Shown: positions 59,662 through 64,000 of the stretch, piece after piece | Layout: each line of letters starts with the position of its first letter | Numbering within the stretch: position 1 is the first letter of the stretch | NCBI RefSeq assembly: GCF_024166365.1 | Contig: NC_064831.1 | Location: forward strand, 29,874,768-29,938,767 | DNA length: 64,000 nucleotides | Direction of reading: 5' to 3' | DNA from: Elephas maximus indicus | Taxonomy: Eukaryota > Chordata > Mammalia > Proboscidea > Elephantidae | Notes under the pieces: generated by a model | The model's database searches: none | The model's input: only the letters and a program-made list of their open reading frames with translations | Told to the model about the DNA's origin: nothing | Made by a program: the position numbers and the translations under genes

Positions 59662-60885
59662 TTCCACCCTTTGGTCTCCAAAAATTCATGCCATTGCTAC
59701 ATGTGAAACACATTCATCCCATCACATCATAGCAGAAATCTTAAATAAATTACAAGTTCAAAATCCAAGAATTTCTCTACATCTGCGAAATCCAGAATAC
59801 AAGTTATCTGCTTCCAAAGTACAATGGTGGAACAGGCACAAGCTAGACATTTTCATTACAAATGGGAGAAATTGGAGGGGAAGAAGAGATAACAGGTACT
59901 AAGCAAGTCAGCAGAACACATTACTTTAGCTCTCAAGGTTTGAAAATAATTCTCTGTTCTCTGAGACCGTTTAGCAATGGCCCTACCCTCCAGACTCTGG
60001 GTGTTAGCCACACTCTCTGGACTCTGGGTGGAGGCTCCTTGGCCCTGGGCTTCAGATTTGTGTTCCAGGCCCACTGGAACAGCAACTCTGCCCCCTCAGA
60101 TTTGGGCGGCCCCATTCTCCTAGTTTGTCTGAGGGACAACACCAACTCCTCTGCCCAGGCAGGCCCTATTCTTCTGTCCCTAAGGCATGACAGCCCCACA
60201 CCCTCAGCTTTGGGCAGCAGATCTGACTCCATCCCACTGGCACTTGTGAAAGGCAGCTTCACACTCTAGAACCGAATTGGTGAATATCTGACTCTTTGAA
60301 GTCTAAGAGGCTGTGGCCGCACTCTTTGAAGCCCCAGAAGCTGTGTCTCCATGATTTGAGACTCCAGAGGTCATGGCCCTCCCCTCTGAGACTGAGGCAG
60401 CTCTGATTTCTGTGTTCTTTGTCTCTTCATCTTCTGTTTCCTGGTTCCTTGGCCTCTCAGCCCCTCGGGCCTTACCACCCACGTCTGCTTTGCTGGGGCA
60501 AGTGTTCTAAAGCTCTTAAACTCCACCAATAAGTGCCCAGAGGCTCCACTCTGACAGGAAGCCTTCTGCACAAAGACAATCAGCTCTCTTGCTCTGTGGG
60601 TTGGCTCCAGCACTGTCTCACACTGGTCTCCTTGTTCTGATGCTGCCATTTCTCTGCTGCTGTTTCTCATCGTCAGTGCCATCTCCAGTGTAACAGCTCT
60701 CCTCACTTCCTCCTGAGTCCGCTTTTTGATGTCCATAATTCCACCAACACTCTCTTCAAGGCATTGTAGGCTTTTAATATTAGGTACTTTAAAACTCTTC
60801 CAGCCTCTACCCATTTACAGTTTCAAAATTGCTCCCACAGTGTAGGAATCTTTCAGAGCAGCACCCTACTCTCAGTACCAAATTC
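59662..60885 (-). other. MaLR-like internal region
   Basis: It holds short open frames on both strands (59862-60269 plus, 60371-60814 minus) of low complexity. None shows a gag or pol motif. Confidence 0.7.
60866..60880 (-). other. Primer-binding site of the MaLR-like element
   Basis: The minus strand reads TGGTACTGAGAG, 5 nt inside the LTR end. It closely resembles the ERV-L site in this window. Confidence 0.6.
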
Positions 60886-61381
60886 TGTCTTAGTTATCTA
60901 GTGCTGCTACAATAGGAATACCAGAAGTGGATGGCTTCCACAAACAGAAATTTATTCTCTCACAGTTTAGGAGGCTAGAAGTCCAAATTCAGGGAACCAG
61001 CTCCAGGGGAATGCTTTCTCTCTCTGTTGGCACTGGAGAAAGGTCTTTGTCATCAATCTTCCCCTGATCCCAGGTCTAAAGGACACGCCCTGCTCCTGAC
61101 ACTATTTTCTTGGTGGTTTGAGGTCTTGTCTTTCTGCTCACTTCTCTCTTTCTTGTCTCAAAAGAGATCGACTCAAGATACAACCTAATCTAGTGAATTG
61201 AGTCCTGCCTCATTAACATAACTGCCTCTAATCTTGCCTCATTAACATCATAGAGGTAGAATTTACAACACACAGGAAAATCACATCAGATGTCAAAATG
61301 ATGGACAATCACACAATACTGGGAATTATGGCCTAGCCAAGTTGACACACATTTTGGGGGGACACAGTTCAATCTATAACA
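60886..61381 (-). repeat. MaLR-like LTR (5' LTR)
   Basis: 496 bp from TGTCTTAGTTATCTAGTGCT to CAATCTATAACA. Confidence 0.85.
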
Positions 61382-62540
61382 TCTTCTTCTACAGTATACC
61401 AAGGAAGGTCTGGTACTTCAACTTGATTTAGTGTAGGCCACCGTGTAACCCAGTCTACAGCGAACTAGCCAAATAAACTATTAGATCCTTTCCTAACCTC
61501 TTGGGCTGAAACATTGTTTGAAAGCCTGTGCTTACTGGGACCATATCAATAAACTCAGACTGATCAAACTTTATGTTCCTTGCACTATTATCCCACACCC
61601 TCAATATTCATTCCTACACATATTCCCTTGTTTCTATTTGTACATATTAGAAAAGTCAAGCAGTTCTTTTGGAATGTAGTGTACCTCCTCCTGGGTCACA
61701 CTTTGTACTTCACCTTTTGGGGCTCGCTGGGCCTTAAGTCTAGCTATAGATCTAGAAGCAAAAACGGGTGGTGGGGATGTGTTTTGAGAATATTCAGTAA
61801 TGTCTTGTAAGGCATATGCCGGAGGTGATGTCCCAGGAAATGACTCAGACATCTCCCCAGGCGATGACTTAGATGTTGCCCCAAGCAATATCTCAGACAA
61901 AGGCTCTTCAGACACAGCTAGGTTAACATCATCAGATGTGGATAGAGGGGCTAATGGTTTTGCTGGCAGGAGCAATTCGACAGGATTTTGGGGCTCAGCA
62001 TCCCCAGCTTCTTGATTATCTGCTCGTATGTTCCCATCTCAAGTTTTGGGATCCCATTTCTTCCAAATCGATGCCCTCACTTTAACTTTCAGACACCTTA
62101 TGAGGCTGGGAATTTAACTGGCATTGTAATTCAGCTATTCTTGTGGTAAGTCTCTGGATTGGTTTTCAGCGATATCAGCTCTGTTACTGCAAGTGGCATC
62201 ACGGAGGCTGTTTATGTGGCACTGAGCTTTGACTCTGAAGCCCTGAGTTCATTTCTTTCTTTCACCACATTGTTTAGCAAAAGTAGGACCAACAAACCAG
62301 CTTCCTTATACTTCTTATTCTGACAAAATTGTAGAAAAGCATCAAACATGTAATCACCCAGAGCCTCATCTCTCACGAATACATGATCTACTGGTTGTGA
62401 TATTTTGTGTATTTCTACTGCCACCTCACATCATGGATTAGCAGTGCCCTCTTTATTACTGGAAGCAGAGTCATCAACATCTTTAAGACTAACCAGACTT
62501 GATAACCAATTTAGATAACTCATCCATACAATTTTATGGC
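61382..62540 (-). pseudogene. ERV-L gag remnant, 5' part
   Basis: Open pieces at 61975-61634 and 62424-62212 correspond to the N-terminal and middle gag, with stops and frame changes between them. A KELLDFSNMYK stretch (about 61645) is the most recognisable part. It ends at the insertion site of the MaLR-like element and continues at 59142. Confidence 0.8.
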
Positions 62541-62544
62541 TCTG

Positions 62545-62562
62545 GAATCACTCTCGGTACCA
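62545..62562 (-). other. ERV-L primer-binding site
   Basis: Two nt inside the 5' LTR the minus strand reads TGGTACCGAGAGTG. This matches the complement of the 3' end of a Leu(UAA)-type tRNA at 12 of the first 14 positions (my comparison from memory). Confidence 0.6.
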
Positions 62563-62611
62563 ACTGTCTTAGGTTGGGTTCCCTAGAGAAGAAAACCAGT
62601 GATGCATATAC

Positions 62612-62778
62612 AAAAAACCCAAAAATTTGTTGCCATTGGGTTGATTGTGAGTCATAATGACACTATAGGAGAGAGCAGAACTGCCCCAGGGGGTTTCCAA
62701 GGAGTGGGTGGTGGATTCAAACTGCCCATCTTTTGGTTAGCTGCTGAACTCTTAACCACTGTGCCACCAGGGCTCCCT
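62612..62778 (-). repeat. AfroSINE in ERV-L LTR
   Basis: From AACCCAAAAATTTGTTGCCA to GCCACCAGGGCTCC. Confidence 0.9.
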
Positions 62779-62814
62779 GCACCACCAGCATATATATATA
62801 CATACATATACATA

Positions 62815-62987
62815 TGGAAACCCTGGCAGCATAGTGGTTAAGTGCTACGGCTGCTAACCAAGAGGTCGGCAGTTCAAATCTGCCAGGTGCTCCCTGGAAA
62901 CTCTATCGGGCAGTTCTACTCTGTCCTATAGGGTCACTATGAGTCGGAATCGACTCGACGGCAGTGGGTTTGGTTTTTGGTTTTTTA
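62815..62987 (+). repeat. AfroSINE, young-looking, in opposite orientation to its neighbour
   Basis: From GGAAACCCTGGCAGCATAGT to the tail GGTTTGGTTTTTGGTTTTTT. Close to consensus throughout (GAGTCGGAATCGACTCGACG). Confidence 0.94.
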
Positions 62988-63276
62988 TATACACATATAG
63001 AGAAAGAAAGCAATTTATCTCAAGGAAATGGCTTGTGAGGTTGTGCAGGATAGCAAGTCCCAAGTCTGTGAGTCAGGCATCATACTGGAGGCTTCTGACT
63101 CTTGTAACTGCAGGGGCTGACTAACTCAAGATTGGCAGGTCTGATGGTAGACTGCTGGCTCACAGGCCACAGAGCTGATGAATCCAGGATCAGCATGTAA
63201 GATGGTAAGCTGCTGGCTCAAGTGCCATGAACTGTAGGTCAGATGATGACGAGTCAGATCCAGGATCCAGAGGGAA

Positions 63277-63831
63277 TGTTCTGGATTGGATTGTGTCCTC
63301 ATAAATGTGTGTCAACTGGGCTAGGCCATGATTCCCAGTATTATGTGGTTGTCCTCCATTTTTGTAATTCCGACTCATAGTGACCCTATAGGACATTACC
63401 TATGTGTTGTAAATCCTAAGCTCTATGATGTTAATGAGGCAGGATTAGAGACAGTTAGTTAATGAAAAAAAAAAAAGTTAATGAAGCAGGACTCAATCTA
63501 TAGGATTGGGTTGTATCTTGAGTCAATCTCTTTTGAGACATGAAAGACAGAAGGAAGCAGAGAGGACAGAGGCTTCATTACCACCAAGCATGAGGAGCCA
63601 GGAGTGGAGCAGGTCCTTTGGACCTGGGTTCCCTGCACTGAGAAACTCCTAGACCAGGGAAAGGATGATGACAAAGACCTTTCTCTGGTGCCAACAAAGA
63701 AAGCCTTCCGCTGGAACTGGCATCCTGAATTTGAACTTGTAACCTCCTAACCTGTGAGAGAATATATTTCTGTTTGTTAAAGCCAGCCATTTGTGGTATT
63801 TCTGTTACAGCAGCACTGGATAACTAAGACA
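63277..63831 (-). repeat. Third MaLR-like LTR, abutting the truncated ERV-L LTR
   Basis: In the window it reads TGTTCTGGATTGGATTGTG to ATAACTAAGACA, i.e. the reverse complement orientation of the LTRs at 59143 and 60886. A short AfroSINE-like piece (63368-63395) and an A-run with a repeated GTTAATGAA (about 63450-63485) lie inside it. Confidence 0.8.
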
Positions 63832-64000
63832 CATAATTACTTTTCAAAATAGTATGAGAAACATGATGTCTTCCAAGTTCAGGTTTGCAAAATAACTCAC
63901 CACTTTTTCATCAAACCCAGTCTCGAAATTGTTAAGGTATATTTTAAGCAGGCTTTTCAGAGTGCATTTGGCCTTTAACTTTTGAAAGCTAAGAACAATA
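63832..64000. other. Right edge, no recognised element
   Basis: 169 bp with no continuation of the truncated ERV-L LTR. Confidence 0.5.

Larger units (their letters stand above)
59143..61381 (-). mobile_element. MaLR-like nonautonomous LTR element nested in ERV-L gag
   Basis: LTR - 1.2 kb internal - LTR. Both LTRs start TGTCTTA and end ATAACA on the plus strand. The internal part, read on the minus strand, begins after the right LTR with a primer-binding site like TGGTACTGAGAG and resembles MaLR (MST/MLT-type) internal sequence, which encodes no recognisable protein. Flanks CATTC and TCTTC (3 of 5 identical) could be the decayed 5-bp target duplication. The host gag is continuous across it. 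Confidence 0.82.
54319..63276 (-). mobile_element. ERV-L-type endogenous provirus, degenerate, with nested insertions
   Basis: This is an old class III (ERV-L) endogenous retrovirus read right to left. The order is LTR, primer-binding site, gag, protease, reverse transcriptase, RNase H, integrase, dUTPase, LTR. There is no env, as is typical for ERV-L. The coding regions carry many stops and frameshifts. The insertions are a 2.2-kb MaLR-like element in gag and two AfroSINEs in the right LTR. The right LTR is incomplete, so the provirus has no visible target-site duplication. It is a fossil with no coding capacity. Confidence 0.9.
62565..63276 (-). repeat. ERV-L 5' LTR, incomplete and split by two SINEs
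   Basis: It starts TGTCTTAGGTTGGGTTCCCT, is interrupted at about 62610 by two AfroSINEs, resumes at about 62990 and stops at 63276 in the middle of the LTR, where another LTR begins. Confidence 0.87.

Noticed and set aside
59862..60814. Open frames inside the MaLR-like element as possible new proteins
   Set aside because: They lie in a nonautonomous LTR element internal region, overlap on opposite strands and show no motifs.
1..64000. CRISPR arrays, operons, riboswitches or bacterial mobile elements
   Set aside because: No regularly spaced repeats or dense coding exist. Sequence composition, introns and SINE/LINE content are mammalian.

Overview
The window is mammalian nuclear DNA, most likely from an elephant or a close afrotherian. 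Two lineage markers support this. The first is about two dozen copies of the AfroSINE family (a tRNA-like head with boxes close to 'GTGGTTAAG' and 'GGTTCGAATCC', and a body that includes 'GAGTCGGAATCGACTCGACGG'). The second is an RTE-type LINE that shares its 3' end with one of the SINEs. L2, MIR and MER5-type relics are also present. I see no bacterial, viral-genome or organelle features, no CRISPR array and no rRNA gene.

Host gene: I recognise one protein-coding locus, TMEM131L (KIAA0922), on the minus strand. Exon 1 (start codon at 21620) and exon 2 (20747-20677) lie inside a CpG island at about 20.33-22.36 kb. Exon 3 (12955-12912) lies 7.7 kb further downstream. The reading frame runs through all three exons and encodes 79 residues plus 2 nt. 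Positions 12911 to 1 are then intron 3, and later exons lie beyond the left edge. Everything to the right of about 22 kb is upstream of the gene.

Layout: 1-12.9 kb is intron 3, with AfroSINEs, a MER5-type hAT relic and L2/MIR. 12.9-20.7 kb is intron 2, with a three-level nest (L2 containing an L1-like 3' end containing a SINE fragment) and a MER5A. 20.3-22.4 kb is the promoter island. 22.4-34.7 kb is upstream DNA with a 45-bp perfect tandem duplication, a truncated RTE copy and a long imperfect hairpin. 34.7-38.1 kb holds a full-length RTE inserted into a tRNA-Gly-derived SINE. 38-54 kb is repeat-rich intergenic DNA. 54.3-63.3 kb is an old ERV-L-type provirus on the minus strand, without an env gene. 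Its gag is split by a complete MaLR-like element, and its right LTR is cut short against another LTR.

Limits: repeat family names rest on recognition by eye, so subfamily names are tentative. Repeat ends are good to roughly 10-30 bp unless a target-site duplication is quoted. I found no convincing new biological system. The best leads are the reading frame that stays open upstream of the TMEM131L start, the RTE insertion with its 36-bp duplication, the nested LTR elements and the hairpin at 31.4 kb.
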